Shown here: positions 5,880 through 6,175 of the stretch, in pieces | Position numbering within the stretch: the stretch's first letter is position 1 | Layout: every line of letters begins with the position of its first letter | Origin: Planctomycetaceae bacterium | GTDB taxonomy: Bacteria > Planctomycetota > UBA1135 > GCA-002686595 | Direction of reading: 5' to 3' | Assembly: GCA_013360535.1 (NCBI GenBank) | Contig: JABWBL010000352.1 | Span: 1 to 6,175, forward strand | Length of the DNA: 6,175 nucleotides | Notes under the pieces: generated by a model | Database searches by the model: none | Seen by the model: the letters and a program-made list of their open reading frames with translations, nothing else | What the model was told of the DNA's origin: nothing | Made by a program: the position numbers and the translations under genes

Positions 5880-6175
5880 ATGCAAGAACCGAGCGATTTC
5901 CGCGGCCAGCCCGAAGCAGCGCGTGAACCCCAGTCCGAGGCCCCGATCGCGGGCGCTGCGCCGGTGGGCGAGTGCCCCGAAAATCCCGCGGAAATCGTGG
6001 TTCACGCCACGAGCGTCGAGATTCGACCGGAGTCCGCGGCAGCGGCTGCGCCGCAGGAGCCCGCGCCCGCGCCACAGCCCGCTCGCCCTGAGTCCACGCC
6101 GCCCTCCTCGGGAAAAGCCGAGGAGTTCGCAAATCGTCCGGGCACGCCCTCGGGCTCCGGCGCGGGCGCACCGCC
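5880..6175 (+). CDS. hypothetical protein with disordered Pro/Ala/Glu-rich N-terminus, cut by right window edge
   Basis: An open frame of 98 codons begins at ATG 5880 and runs off the window. It starts MQEPSDFRGQPEAAREPQ and is dominated by Ala, Pro and Glu with scattered Gly and Ser, including a run of five Ala and an Ala-Pro repeat stretch. No signal peptide, membrane segment or known motif is present, so the visible part is probably an intrinsically disordered leader ahead of a folded domain outside the window. The start is supported by the in-frame stop and AGGGG just upstream. It is transcribed divergently from nrdAB. I do not recognise it; such leaders occur on Rho, RNase E/G, IF-2 and many other proteins, so no function is proposed. 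The frame could be spurious in GC-rich DNA, though its composition and start context favour a real gene. Confidence 0.6.
   Translation, partial: MQEPSDFRGQPEAAREPQSEAPIAGAAPVGECPENPAEIVVHATSVEIRPESAAAAAPQEPAPAPQPARPESTPPSSGKAEEFANRPGTPSGSGAGAP

Noticed and set aside
5583..6005. 140-codon minus-strand frame in the divergent region
   Set aside because: Arg/Ala/Gly-rich, no motif, overlaps the NrdR-like box and the start of the better supported plus-strand gene.

Overview
The window comes from a very GC-rich bacterial chromosome. Codons end almost always in G or C, and this opens long meaningless antisense reading frames. The gene content is not diagnostic, but a class Ia ribonucleotide reductase operon with a paired NrdR-type operator, next to a LytS-type histidine kinase, fits a free-living aerobic bacterium such as a myxobacterium-like or related high-GC lineage. 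The taxonomic guess is inference only.

Layout from left to right. Positions 1-1101 (minus strand) hold the 5' 367 codons of a four-helix LytS/YehU-type sensor histidine kinase that runs off the left edge. Positions 1165-1623 (minus) hold a small soluble DUF4375-type protein, probably cotranscribed with the kinase. Positions 1624-1728 contain a strong GC hairpin. Positions 1729-1878 contain a 150-bp imperfect inverted-repeat element flanked on both sides by CTAG; it looks like a non-autonomous insertion (MITE-like) sitting exactly at the stop codon of the next gene. Positions 1879-2904 (minus) are nrdB and 2959-5370 (minus; the start could be up to 66 nt further upstream) are nrdA, with all radical, metal and redox-active residues visible.

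Positions 5371-5879 are the divergent control region. Two 16-bp sites resembling NrdR boxes lie exactly 32 bp apart (5548-5563 and 5580-5595) over and just upstream of a plausible nrdA promoter. A Pro/Ala/Glu-rich reading frame of unknown function starts at 5880 on the plus strand and leaves the window on the right.

How the genes work together: nrdA and nrdB form the two subunits of an aerobic ribonucleotide reductase that supplies dNTPs. The operator pair suggests repression by NrdR when dATP is high. The DUF4375 protein and the kinase appear to be a separate signalling unit downstream, now separated from nrdB by the inserted element and the hairpin. I saw no CRISPR array, tRNA, rRNA or complete transposase. 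The most interesting items are the CTAG-flanked element and the NrdR operator pair.
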